Source: Paenibacillus_E sp042676385 (GTDB lineage Bacteria > Bacillota > Bacilli > Paenibacillales > NBRC-103111). Taken from it: a DNA stretch of 64,000 nucleotides. The translations under genes and the position numbers were made by a program. The stretch lies in assembly GCF_042676385.1 (NCBI RefSeq), contig NZ_JBHTHA010000017.1:62001-126000 (forward strand), given 5' to 3'. This document shows, piece after piece, positions 1 to 6,856 of this stretch. A model generated the notes under the pieces. It ran no database searches, was not told where the DNA came from, and saw only the letters and a list, made by a program, of their open reading frames with translations. How positions within the stretch are numbered: the first letter of the stretch is position 1; each line of letters opens with the position of its first letter.

Positions 1-129
1 CTGAACCGGGGATAGGCCTAATGCGTCGCTATCCTTTTGGGTGATTTTTTTCACAGCCTGCGTCATTCGAAATAACGCCATTCCGACACGGGCCGTGTGA
101 TTCGTCTTCCGATCCTGAGGGTTAAACAT
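1..129 (-). CDS. MarR-like transcriptional regulator, N-terminal fragment (runs off window start)
   Basis: Only the first 43 codons are present; the gene continues beyond base 1. The peptide starts MFNPQDRKTNHTARVG and ends in ALGLSPVQ, which resembles the first helix of MarR-family winged-helix regulators, where a helix followed by a 'LT..Q' segment leads into the DNA-binding domain. The ATG at 129 has AAAGGGA about 11 bases upstream; two in-frame GTG codons lie just before it and could also serve as starts. It lies downstream of a terminator that ends the thioredoxin-like operon, so it may be its own unit. MarR membership is inferred from a short stretch only. Confidence 0.5.
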   Translation of the reverse strand, partial: MFNPQDRKTNHTARVGMALFRMTQAVKKITQKDSDALGLSPVQ

Positions 130-260
130 CACGTGCACGTTCCCTTTCGTGAAAAGAGATTGATTTACGTCCCATTTTACACGCACGCTTCTGGTTTCTC
201 AAGACTAAGAACGAGCTCTGCATAGTGAATCAAGCACGCGATTATAGTCTCGCAGGAAAC

Positions 261-288
261 AAAAAAACGAGGCACGCGCGCCCCGTCT
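261..288 (-). terminator. Rho-independent terminator after the thioredoxin-like gene
   Basis: On the minus strand a GC-rich stem (ACGGGGC with GCCTCGT) is followed by seven T residues. It sits about 30 bases past the stop of the CPVC protein gene. Confidence 0.7.
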
Positions 289-320
289 CATTGTATTCTC
301 GCTCATGTGTTACTTATCAA

Positions 321-560
321 TCAGCTATTTTTGACATCCTCCAGGCTGGCGCCGTAGTTAATATGGTAAACTACTCCATCGATAACCAGCGCCGGTACGG
401 ATTTCACACCCGTCTGCTCCGCTTCGGCGATCCGGCTCCGGTTCGTCCCCAAATGAACGATCTCCGCTGCAACTTTCCCGTTATCCAAATACCCCAAAAA
501 CACTTGCTCCGCCTCCACACAAACCGGGCACCCTGCATGATAAAATACTGCTTTTGACAT
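321..560 (-). CDS. Small thioredoxin/glutaredoxin-like protein with CPVC motif
   Basis: A 79-residue protein with a thioredoxin-fold pattern: an N-terminal strand, then HAGCPVCVEAE with the CxxC pair near residues 11 to 14, and a C-terminal SVPALVIDG segment whose proline matches the cis-proline loop of the fold. It is probably a cytosolic thiol-disulfide protein; the substrate is unknown. The ATG at 560 (MSKAVF) was chosen because GAGGGAG lies 8 bases upstream; the earlier ATG in the same frame is only 2 bases from that site. It is the third gene after the 81-aa and 55-aa small genes, with 110 bases between it and the latter, and it ends at a clear terminator. Confidence 0.75.
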   Translation of the reverse strand: MSKAVFYHAGCPVCVEAEQVFLGYLDNGKVAAEIVHLGTNRSRIAEAEQTGVKSVPALVIDGVVYHINYGASLEDVKNS

Positions 561-670
561 GGTCATCGCTCCCTCACGCAACATTTATGTAGCATTGCTA
601 CATTTATTATTGTAGATGCAGAGCCTTCTGGGAACAATTACTAATTTCCAATCATTTTCATAGGACCTGC

Positions 671-838
671 CTATCGTTTTAAGATGTAGAGAGCTTGAGG
701 AATGACAATCCAGAACCCGGAAATAGGCATACAAATGGCCCCTATGATGGAGAGAACGAATACCTGCCAGCCAACGAAATGCGGATTGGAATGCCTTACC
801 CAAGGGTCAACTAGCGCAGCAATTGTCCGATGATCCAT
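671..838 (-). CDS. 55-aa small membrane protein
   Basis: This short reading frame encodes 55 residues beginning MDHRTIAALVDPW and ending YILKR. Residues 22 to 50 are strongly hydrophobic (FVGWQVFVLSIIGAIC followed by a PISGFWIVIPQALY stretch), giving one or two short membrane spans. It begins 24 bases after the stop of the 81-aa gene and has only a weak ribosome site, so translational coupling is plausible. A longer reading frame covers part of this stretch in another frame but lacks the membrane-protein character. No family was recognised. Confidence 0.5.
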   Translation of the reverse strand: MDHRTIAALVDPWVRHSNPHFVGWQVFVLSIIGAICMPISGFWIVIPQALYILKR

Positions 839-862
839 ATTAAGCTAACTTCGTAAGTCGCC

Positions 863-1108
863 TTACTCTTCAACAGGAATCTGCTTCAACCGAGCTCCTT
901 CATGTCTTCGTATCTCGGCGTTGTCTTCCTCCAAACGGTCAATTGCCGCATCAAGCAGAGACCGCACTCCAAGTAATGCCTCTTTTTCCGCTTGCCGAAA
1001 ATGGGTCCTTGCCTTTTTCGGTACAAGTCTTGCCCATACGATGCTTTTCACATCCTCCAGACAGTTCGCGATGTCCTCCAGATCTTGCAACTTTGTTCGA
1101 TTGCCCAT
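863..1108 (-). CDS. 81-aa charged helical protein of unknown function
   Basis: The product (MGNRTKLQDLEDIANCLEDV...) is rich in Glu, Lys, Arg and Leu and looks almost wholly alpha-helical, with no signal peptide or membrane span. The start has a strong AAGGAGG site 8 bases upstream. It is the first gene of a short operon that also holds the 55-aa membrane peptide and the CPVC thioredoxin-like protein, and it sits directly behind three operator-like palindromes. I do not recognise the family; the operon suggests a small stress-responsive unit. Confidence 0.6.
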   Translation of the reverse strand: MGNRTKLQDLEDIANCLEDVKSIVWARLVPKKARTHFRQAEKEALLGVRSLLDAAIDRLEEDNAEIRRHEGARLKQIPVEE

Positions 1109-1164
1109 AAGCCGTGTCCTCCTTCTTGTTCAATCAGGTCAAAATCAGGTCGGCTCCCAATTAA

Positions 1165-1176
1165 TACGATATCGTA
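1165..1176. promoter_or_regulatory. Operator-like palindrome 1 (TACGATATCGTA)
   Basis: A perfect 12-base palindrome within TTAATACGATATCGTAGTAA. Together with its flanks it is nearly the exact reverse complement of palindrome 2 at 1229-1240. It lies between the predicted promoter and the 81-aa gene. Confidence 0.6.
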
Positions 1177-1228
1177 GTAATAGAACAAAAAAACTCACTT
1201 GATTGCAATTTCGCTTCCGCTAATAAAC

Positions 1229-1240
1229 TACGATATCGTA
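1229..1240. promoter_or_regulatory. Operator-like palindrome 2 (TACGATATCGTA)
   Basis: The same perfect 12-base palindrome as at 1165-1176, 64 bases away, with flanks (ACTACGATATCGTATTAA) that match the inverted copy. Two such identical sites in one leader point to a dimeric repressor. Confidence 0.6.
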
Positions 1241-1257
1241 TTAAATGCCACACAATT

Positions 1258-1286
1258 AAATTACTACACTTTCGTAGTATTTTCAA
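1258..1286 (-). promoter_or_regulatory. Predicted sigma-A promoter with a third operator half-match in its spacer
   Basis: On the minus strand TTGAAA (1286-1281) is followed after 17 bases by TAATTT (1263-1258). The spacer contains TACTAC-N6-GTAGTA at 1262-1279, which resembles the two palindromes downstream. Transcription would run into the small-gene operon. Repression by a palindrome-binding regulator is inferred. Confidence 0.45.
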
Positions 1287-1428
1287 GTCCATTATGAATA
1301 AAAGCCATTTTATCATAGCGCCCTTATTAGGTGTTTTGCACGTGAGACGTGAACAAAGAACCAAGGTCGTTAATAAGGATATAGTTTGACGCTAAATCGT
1401 CCAAGGTATGGTGAAAATCGGCTCGATC

Positions 1429-1569
1429 GAACAAAAGTCTTTAAATAGCGCACCTTATTCGTTATTTATGGAACATTGTTCTATATAACCCTATTTGGCA
1501 TCCAAACTCGAAATATTAACGTCTCTTGAGTGTCTTATTAACGAACAGAAGTCTCTAACGAACAATGAG
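1429..1569. repeat. Intergenic repeat element, copy A
   Basis: About 140 bases that align by eye with 28377-28512. Shared blocks include GAACAAA-GTCT, TTCGTTAT-TATGG, GTCTC and TTATTAACGAACA. Parts of the unit recur inside each copy (GTCTCTAA and AACGAAC words). It is non-coding and sits between the response-regulator operon and the small-gene operon. Confidence 0.5.
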
Positions 1570-1650
1570 CAATAGCCTAAAATGAGATCCTCTATACAAC
1601 CATTGTCAGCTATCCCCACGCACTTTAAGTATCAAACGTCTTTTTTAGTG

Positions 1651-1691
1651 CAAAAAAGCCTAAAATGAGGTCATCGCTCATCTCAGGCTTT
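1651..1691 (-). terminator. Terminator of the response-regulator operon
   Basis: Minus-strand hairpin built from AAGCCTGAGATGAG and CTCATTTTAGGCTT, followed by a T run. It begins 8 bases after the response-regulator stop codon. Confidence 0.75.
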
Positions 1692-1698
1692 CTTTTCG

Positions 1699-2388
1699 TC
1701 ATATCCGGAACCGGTACCCCGCTCCCCAGATCGTTTCAATATATTGCGGATTGGACGGATCCTGCTCAATTTTCTCCCGCAACTTGCGGATGTGAACCGT
1801 TACGGTGGCGATCTCCCCCATGGAGTCCATCCCCCACAGATGATCGAACAGCTGGTCTTTGCTGAAGACCCGGTTCGGGTTCATCGCCAAAAACGCCAGC
1901 AAATCGAATTCCTTAGTCGTGAAGATGACTTCCTTGTCGTTGACGAAGACGCGGCGCGCTGTTTTATCGATCAGTAAGCCGCGGATGCGGACTTCATCGT
2001 TCTTAGTCTCCCGTTTGCCCATTAACCGTTCATAACGGGCCAGATGCGCCTTCACTCTCGCCACGAGCTCTCCCGGGCTGAAGGGCTTGATGATATAATC
2101 GTCGGCACCGAGGCCCAAGCCGCGTATTTTATCGATGTCTTCCTTTTTGGCCGAGACCATCAGGATGGGAATATCCTTTTCGCTGCGGATTCTCCGGCAA
2201 ATTTCGAAACCATCCACCTTGGGCAGCATCAGGTCGAGAATGATCAGATCATAATCGGTGCTGATCGCTCTTTGGAGTCCTTTGTCCCCGCTGTTCTCGA
2301 TATCCGCCTCATGCCCGTTGATCTCTAGATAATCCCGTTCCAGCTCGGCGATGCTCTGTTCGTCTTCAATTATTAAGATGCGGCTCAT
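1699..2388 (-). CDS. OmpR/PhoB-family response regulator
   Basis: A 229-residue two-domain regulator. Residues 1 to about 115 form a receiver domain with the acidic pocket E8-D9, the phospho-acceptor D52 (DLIILDLMLP) and the conserved Lys in DDYIIKPFSP. Residues 130 to 229 form an OmpR-type winged helix (TTKEFDLLAFLAMNPNRVFS, VTVHIRKLREKIE, WGAGYRF). It is the last gene of a five-gene operon, 12 bases after the sensor kinase, so it is the kinase's cognate partner. Its likely targets include the upstream ABC genes, though no operator was identified. GGGGGCAAGCAGG precedes the ATG. Confidence 0.9.
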   Translation of the reverse strand: MSRILIIEDEQSIAELERDYLEINGHEADIENSGDKGLQRAISTDYDLIILDLMLPKVDGFEICRRIRSEKDIPILMVSAKKEDIDKIRGLGLGADDYIIKPFSPGELVARVKAHLARYERLMGKRETKNDEVRIRGLLIDKTARRVFVNDKEVIFTTKEFDLLAFLAMNPNRVFSKDQLFDHLWGMDSMGEIATVTVHIRKLREKIEQDPSNPQYIETIWGAGYRFRI

Positions 2389-2400
2389 CCTGCTTGCCCC

Positions 2401-3864
2401 CTACTCCTGCTTGTTCAGCGGTAATACCATATAAACGGTCGTTCCTTTGCCCAGCGTACTGGTGGCCCCGATTCTACCGCCATGCTCTTCCATAATTTGT
2501 TTGGCAATCGCGAGTCCGAGCCCACTTCCTCCTGTCGAGGTGTTCCGGGACGGGTCCGCCCTGTAAAAGCGGTCAAATATATGCGGAAGCGCCTCTTCGG
2601 AGATGCCTTGGCCGTTATCTTCTATTTGAATGACGGCGTTGCCGTCAATTTCTTTCACATCTAAACGGATGGTGCAGTCAGACTCATCGCTGTATTTCAT
2701 CGCATTTTCGATCACGTTCAGCAGGACGCGTTTGAGCTTTTCACGGTCGGCTGTGACGAACAGCGGCACCTTCGGAAGTGTGCCAAGAACGAAATGGACG
2801 CCCTTTTTCTCCATATCGAATTGCAATTCTTGCGCGCAATCCTGCACGTATCCGCCAATGTCGACGTTTTCGAACTGAAACGGCACTTTGCCCAGATCCA
2901 GCTTGGAGAACAGGAATAGCTCATCGATAAGCCGGTCCATGTCGGCCGCTTTGTTATAGATCGTTCTTACATACCGGTCCAACTTGTCGGGCGAATTGGT
3001 AACGCCGTCCATGATGCCTTCCACATAACCTTTGATCGCGGTTACCGGTGTTTTCAGATCATGGGAGATGTTCGATATGAGCTCTTTGCGGTTTTCCTCG
3101 TATTGGAGCTGCATCTCGACGGATTGCTTCAATTTGCGCCGCATTTCTTCGAATGCGATGCTTAGCTCGCCGATCTCGTCATCGGAATGAGGAACCACCT
3201 CGAAATCGAGGTTGCCTTCCTTAATTTCCTCAGCTGCCCGCTTGAGCGCCTTCAGAGGACGGATAATGCTCTTGGATACGAAATAAGTCAGCACTCCGTT
3301 CGTTACGACGAGAATCGTAACAAAGGCAAAAATGACGGCATTCGAAAATTGATGCAAATATTTTTGAAACGAGCTGCCATCTAAAAAGATGAACACAGAT
3401 CCTTTGCTCTTATCGCTAAAAAGAAAATCCTGCTGGCGAGTTATCCACAGCGAACCTTGATTTCTCTGAAAATGCCCTGATGAGGTGCCGAAGGTAGGCA
3501 GTTTGGATGTATCTTCGGCCTCCCCCTGTTTTAAATAGGGCGAAGCGTACGTAATTTCTTTATCCTTGCGAATGATTAAGCCCATGTTGATTTTGTGCAG
3601 ACGCTCTTCCAGATCTTTGACAAACGTTTCATTGAGAAACAAATCCGGCTCCAGCTCTGACTTCGCTTTCATGTAAGCGACGGTCTCCGCTTCCTGATCG
3701 ATGACACGTTTGATCGGATTGCCTTGAGAAAAATCGACCTGAAACACCGACTTTAAATTGCCTAGCGTCGCGATGCTGATCAAGATCACGGCTAGCCCCG
3801 AAAGCACAAGCGGCACAAGTAGCATGGCTATATAAGAAAGCACCAGCCGTAAACGAATCGACAT
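2401..3864 (-). CDS. Membrane sensor histidine kinase
   Basis: A 487-residue kinase with an N-terminal span (about 5-35), an extracytoplasmic domain of roughly 140 residues, a second span (about 178-200), a HAMP linker, a HisKA domain with phospho-acceptor His in ISNISHDLKTPVTA near residue 270, and an HATPase domain (N box NVIENAMKYS, DNGQGIS, GGSGLGLAIAK). A TTG at 3873 would extend the frame, but it lies 2 bases from the AAGGAG site; the ATG at 3864 has an 11-base gap and was chosen. The ribosome site lies inside the end of the upstream permease gene, so the two are coupled. The ligand is unknown. Confidence 0.9.
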   Translation of the reverse strand: MSIRLRLVLSYIAMLLVPLVLSGLAVILISIATLGNLKSVFQVDFSQGNPIKRVIDQEAETVAYMKAKSELEPDLFLNETFVKDLEERLHKINMGLIIRKDKEITYASPYLKQGEAEDTSKLPTFGTSSGHFQRNQGSLWITRQQDFLFSDKSKGSVFIFLDGSSFQKYLHQFSNAVIFAFVTILVVTNGVLTYFVSKSIIRPLKALKRAAEEIKEGNLDFEVVPHSDDEIGELSIAFEEMRRKLKQSVEMQLQYEENRKELISNISHDLKTPVTAIKGYVEGIMDGVTNSPDKLDRYVRTIYNKAADMDRLIDELFLFSKLDLGKVPFQFENVDIGGYVQDCAQELQFDMEKKGVHFVLGTLPKVPLFVTADREKLKRVLLNVIENAMKYSDESDCTIRLDVKEIDGNAVIQIEDNGQGISEEALPHIFDRFYRADPSRNTSTGGSGLGLAIAKQIMEEHGGRIGATSTLGKGTTVYMVLPLNKQE

Positions 3865-3869
3865 CTGGA

Positions 3870-4619
3870 TCAAATCTCCTTTTTGTCAAAAAAATAGAAT
3901 CCTGCTGTAAAAAATAATATACTACACGCTACCAAAAACATAAAGATACTAGCAATTTTATTGCCCGCCATGGTGCTGCCAATCCAGAGCATATGCCAAT
4001 CCGTGTATGCGGTCGGTGAGTAAGTCGCAATTTGCGGGATGAAGAACGCCGCCACTTTAAAGGCCAGGTACAAAAGAATGCTCACCGTCAAAGCCGAACT
4101 GCTGCTGGAGAAAAATTGCGCCAAGCATACGGCCACGATGCTAAGGACGAGCAAAGGCACGAAAGCGGAACCATAGGCTAGCATCCAGTCTATTACGGTG
4201 CCGAAGCCGCCAAAATGCTGGAAAAATTGCGCCGATAAGATCGAAGCCAGCAAACCTGCGATTAGATAGAGAGCAATGTAAATGGCGAGCGCCATTTGTT
4301 TGGAAGCAAACACCTTGAACCGTGTGATGGGGCGGGTCAGTGTGACTTTCATCGTGCGATCGCCCATTTCGCCGGAGAACACATCTGCGGCTCCCATGAA
4401 AACGAACAGCGGCAAAAATAGGCTAGTGAATAAACCAAGCATAATGATGGGAAAATCCTGCGACGCGATGGCGCCAATACCGATGCCGTTTTGGAAGCGA
4501 GCCAGCAAGAGGCCTGCGGCTGCCGGCATTAGCAATGTGACGGCAAGAAAAAAGAGCGTCTTCCTTTTGGACGCGATTTTTATCGTTTCGTTCCATACGT
4601 TGGCTGTTAAGCTAAGCAT
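3870..4619 (-). CDS. ABC-2 type transporter permease
   Basis: A 249-residue integral membrane protein with about six spans (LFFLAVTLLMPAAAGLLLA, IIMLGLFTSLFLPLFVF, then spans near residues 112-130, 145-165, 172-190 and 220-242). The GEMGDRTMKVTLTRPITR segment matches the ABC-2 permease family (PF01061/PF12679 type). Its start overlaps the last 8 bases of the ATPase gene, so the two make a homodimeric ABC exporter. It is co-transcribed with the two-component system downstream. Confidence 0.85.
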   Translation of the reverse strand: MLSLTANVWNETIKIASKRKTLFFLAVTLLMPAAAGLLLARFQNGIGIGAIASQDFPIIMLGLFTSLFLPLFVFMGAADVFSGEMGDRTMKVTLTRPITRFKVFASKQMALAIYIALYLIAGLLASILSAQFFQHFGGFGTVIDWMLAYGSAFVPLLVLSIVAVCLAQFFSSSSSALTVSILLYLAFKVAAFFIPQIATYSPTAYTDWHMLWIGSTMAGNKIASIFMFLVACSILFFTAGFYFFDKKEI

Positions 4620-5349
4620 GAGCGGCTAGCCCCCTGACTTCTTTAATTTCGCGCAAATACGCTTCTTCCAGCGTTGCGCTGCCTTTGACTAAATCGGCAA
4701 CGAGTCCCTCGCGAACGAGCCGTCCTTGATGGAGGATGCCCATCCGATTGCACATCAGCTCCATCTCGTGAATGAGATGGCTGGAGATGAGGAACGTGAT
4801 GTTCTCTTCGCGGGCAAGCCGCATAATGATCTCGCGAATGTGTACCATGCCCTCGATATCGAGGCCATTCGTAGGCTCATCGAGGATTAGCAACTCCGGC
4901 TTGGATAGCATGGCCGCAGCAAGACCGAGCCGCTGCTTCATGCCTAGCGAGTAGCCCGTCACCTTTTCATGCTGATACGGGGTGAGGTCCACGATCTCCA
5001 GCACTTCATCGACTCGCTTCTTTCCGATCCCGGGGTAAAAACGAGCCGCCAGCTCCAGATTGCGTCTGCCGCTCATGTACGAGTAGGCTTCCGCCGTTTC
5101 GATCAGCACGCCGACTTTCGCCATCGCTTGCTCGTAATGGGTTGAGACGTTATAGCCAAAAAGCTTGACCTCGCCTTGTTGCGCTCTGCTTAAACCGGTC
5201 ATAATCTTCATGACCGTTGTTTTACCGGCGCCATTCGGACCGAAGAAACCATAGATATCGCCTTGCTGCACAGTCATATTCACTTCGTGAATGCCGCGCA
5301 AGTTGCCGAATATTTTCGTTAATTGCTTAATTTCCACAACGGGATTCAT
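4612..5349 (-). CDS. ABC transporter ATP-binding protein
   Basis: A 245-residue ATPase with Walker A GPNGAGKTT (37-45), a YSLGMKQRLGLA signature and Walker B LLILDEPTNGLD, typical of ABC-2 exporters related to antibiotic and lantibiotic resistance pumps. The frame could be extended upstream, but the ATG at 5349 (MNPVVEIKQL) follows AGAGGTGG by 8 bases and matches where such ATPases begin. It pairs with the overlapping permease gene. The transported substrate cannot be told from sequence. Confidence 0.9.
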   Translation of the reverse strand: MNPVVEIKQLTKIFGNLRGIHEVNMTVQQGDIYGFFGPNGAGKTTVMKIMTGLSRAQQGEVKLFGYNVSTHYEQAMAKVGVLIETAEAYSYMSGRRNLELAARFYPGIGKKRVDEVLEIVDLTPYQHEKVTGYSLGMKQRLGLAAAMLSKPELLILDEPTNGLDIEGMVHIREIIMRLAREENITFLISSHLIHEMELMCNRMGILHQGRLVREGLVADLVKGSATLEEAYLREIKEVRGLAAHA

Positions 5350-5429
5350 GATCCGCCCCACCTCTTTTGTTAAAGGAATAAGGAGGAGAAATGGTCGCCA
5401 TTCCGCCTCCACTCTGCTTTGTTTGCGAA

Positions 5430-6362
5430 TTAGTTCGCTGCGCCCCAATGTTTGCGGGACTGTTCGTCGAATTTCACAGTTTCCACTTGTTTACCGGTTA
5501 AATCTACGGTGTCAGGCGTAGTGCTGTTCAAGCTGGAAAGCGTCATATCTACGTTCAATACAACGTCATGTGCCGCACCTTTTGCATCTTTACCTGAGAT
5601 GTGAACCTGCGCCGTTTGGTTCGTAATATGGTTATCTGCATCTACTGTCGCATTCACCTCGACCGCGTCCATTTTGATGTCTGTCGTCAATTGCGGAAGG
5701 CTGTTTCTCAGCGTGCTGACATCGATACCCAGCGTATCTGCTTTGGCCGGTACCGGGTGCTGATTGGATTCGGAAGTGCCATGCTTAATGACCAGCGATC
5801 CGATCGTATTCACCACCGGAGAAATTTGGCTGCCTGACAATTTAAAATGAATCTCCTTGGCATTGCCGGCCCCTTGATCCATCGTCACATAATTCTTCAT
5901 ATTGCCGACCAAAGCGTCGACCACATTCTCAACCTCTTGAGCCGTCGCCGGATCCGGGGTGTGCTGCTTCCCTTCGAGCTCGCGGAACTTGCCGTGCATG
6001 TTGTCGCCTTCCATCACTTTGTAGACATCGGAATCATCCGATTTCACGATCTGTTTGCCATTTTGGCTGTAAAAATGGATCGTTTGCGTGTCCTTTCCGT
6101 TCACCACAGTCACTTCTGCGCTGCCTGTGCGGTCGCTGCGGTCACTCTTAATGGTAGACTTCACGTTCAGGAGTGAAGCTCCGTTATCCTCTAAAGATAC
6201 ATTCACCTGACGAGTCACATTGTCTACCGCGGCCGTCTGTTTGAAAGCTGATTTGAATGCCTCGTATCCGGGAGCATCACCAACGCCTGCATATACCGAA
6301 GTCACCAGCATCATACTTCCTACCGCCACACCTAATCCCATCATCGCTAACTTATTGTTCAT
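5430..6362 (-). CDS. Secreted protein of unknown function, first gene of the kinase/ABC operon
   Basis: A 310-residue protein with a clear signal peptide (MNNKLAMMGLGVAVGSMMLV, cleavage probably after VYA). The mature part is polar, rich in Thr, Val, Asp and Asn, and has alternating patterns typical of beta-structure, with no cysteine. ACGGAGG precedes the ATG by 7 bases. It is followed after 80 bases by the ABC ATPase, permease, kinase and regulator, so it may be an extracellular sensor or target of that system. I do not recognise a named family. Confidence 0.7.
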   Translation of the reverse strand: MNNKLAMMGLGVAVGSMMLVTSVYAGVGDAPGYEAFKSAFKQTAAVDNVTRQVNVSLEDNGASLLNVKSTIKSDRSDRTGSAEVTVVNGKDTQTIHFYSQNGKQIVKSDDSDVYKVMEGDNMHGKFRELEGKQHTPDPATAQEVENVVDALVGNMKNYVTMDQGAGNAKEIHFKLSGSQISPVVNTIGSLVIKHGTSESNQHPVPAKADTLGIDVSTLRNSLPQLTTDIKMDAVEVNATVDADNHITNQTAQVHISGKDAKGAAHDVVLNVDMTLSSLNSTTPDTVDLTGKQVETVKFDEQSRKHWGAAN

Positions 6363-6516
6363 ATCTCTTCCTCCGTAAGCTTTTCGCTTTATCTAATTTG
6401 AAAGCGTCCCTCGCTTCCATGTATTCATCATATCCCCCCAGCCTTAACTGCCTCTAAAACAGTTCTAAACCACGCCTAAAACAATTCTTAAATATTTATT
6501 AATTGGATGAAGGAAA

Positions 6517-6545
6517 AGAAAAAAGAGCCTATCGATGATAGACTC
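6517..6545 (-). terminator. Minus-strand terminator upstream of the toxin-like gene
   Basis: Minus-strand hairpin GAGTCTATC-ATC-GATAGGCTC (one G-T pair) followed by six T residues. It could end read-through from the gerC operon or longer antisense transcripts across the toxin-like locus. Confidence 0.6.
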
Positions 6546-6552
6546 CAAATGG

Positions 6553-6558
6553 TATAAT
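6553..6558 (+). promoter_or_regulatory. -10 box of the toxin-like mRNA
   Basis: A perfect TATAAT in GGTATAATATG. The -35 region 17 bases upstream (TATCGA) is poor. A start near 6565 would give a leader of about 53 bases containing the start-site hairpin. Confidence 0.5.
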
Positions 6559-6585
6559 ATGCAAGTTCAGCTCAACCTTGGGTGG

Positions 6586-6619
6586 ATAGGCTGCCTCCGG
6601 AAAGGAGGATCTTGCCTAT
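6586..6619 (+). promoter_or_regulatory. Hairpin burying the toxin Shine-Dalgarno and start codon
   Basis: ATAGGC (6586-6591) pairs with GCCTAT (6614-6619) and CCTCC (6594-6598) pairs with GGAGG (6604-6608) around a GGAAA loop. The GGAGG is the ribosome site and the ATG at 6618 starts inside the outer stem, so both are closed in the folded leader. This is a known design in type I toxin mRNAs. Confidence 0.65.
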
Positions 6620-6699
6620 GAAAATATTCTCGTTTAACAATCTGGTTTTGTTCGGAATGTTTATTCTGGCACTTCTGACGTTCATGAAACGAAAAATAA
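6618..6699 (+). CDS. Putative type I toxin peptide (holin-like toxin family), apparent one-base frameshift
   Basis: From ATG 6618 the frame gives a 26-residue hydrophobic peptide, MKIFSFNNLVLFGMFILALL followed by TFMKRK, which closely resembles the GMFxLxLLTF pattern of Firmicute putative holin-like toxins. Right after K26 an A5 run (6692-6696) is followed by TAA at 6697-6699, one base out of frame; removing one A would end the peptide at K26. As written the frame stays open through the terminator at 6776-6802 and on to 7025, giving a non-stop message. Either an A was gained (inactivation, phase variation or read error) or frameshifting is used. An antisense RNA is predicted over the 3' half. 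Confidence 0.6.
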
Positions 6700-6804
6700 C
6701 CCACCTACAGGTTGGTCGCCTAGTGGGTTATTTCTCTACTTACATCTTGGAGGTTGCCCACCCAAGTCTGTACAGGAGACGGTCGCGACACCGTCTCTTT
6801 TGTT
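6692..6804 (-). ncRNA. Predicted antisense antitoxin RNA, about 110 nt
   Basis: A sigma-A-like promoter on the minus strand (TTGCGC 6839-6834, 17-base spacer, TATGAT 6816-6811) would start RNA near 6804. About 70 to 110 bases on lies an 11-bp stem, AAATAACCCAC with GTGGGTTATTT (6694-6704 and 6723-6733), ending in T5, which is a good terminator. The RNA would be fully complementary to the 3' half of the toxin-like mRNA, as in TxpA/RatA or BsrG/SR4 pairs. Expression has not been shown. Confidence 0.55.
6776..6802 (+). terminator. Terminator of the toxin-like mRNA
   Basis: A perfect 8-bp stem GAGACGGT/ACCGTCTC with loop CGCGAC followed by TTTT. It overlaps the start of the predicted antisense RNA. 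Confidence 0.75.
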
Positions 6805-6810
6805 ATTATC

Positions 6811-6839
6811 ATCATACTATGGATCATTTAGACGCGCAA
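6811..6839 (-). promoter_or_regulatory. Predicted promoter of the antisense RNA
   Basis: TTGCGC, 17-base spacer, TATGAT, read on the minus strand. It lies just past the 3' end of gerC-type gene (6857). Confidence 0.5.
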
Positions 6840-6856
6840 GGTTCAACCGCCAAACC

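Larger units (their letters stand above)
1109..1698. other. 590-base non-coding region between two minus-strand operons
   Basis: No convincing gene is present. The stretch holds the three operator-like sites and promoter of the small-gene operon (1165-1286), one copy of an intergenic repeat (1429-1569), and the terminator of the response-regulator operon (1651-1691). Confidence 0.6.

Noticed and set aside
585..803. 72-residue minus-strand frame
   Set aside because: The overlapping 55-residue frame at 671-838 has membrane-protein character, while this one has a random composition.
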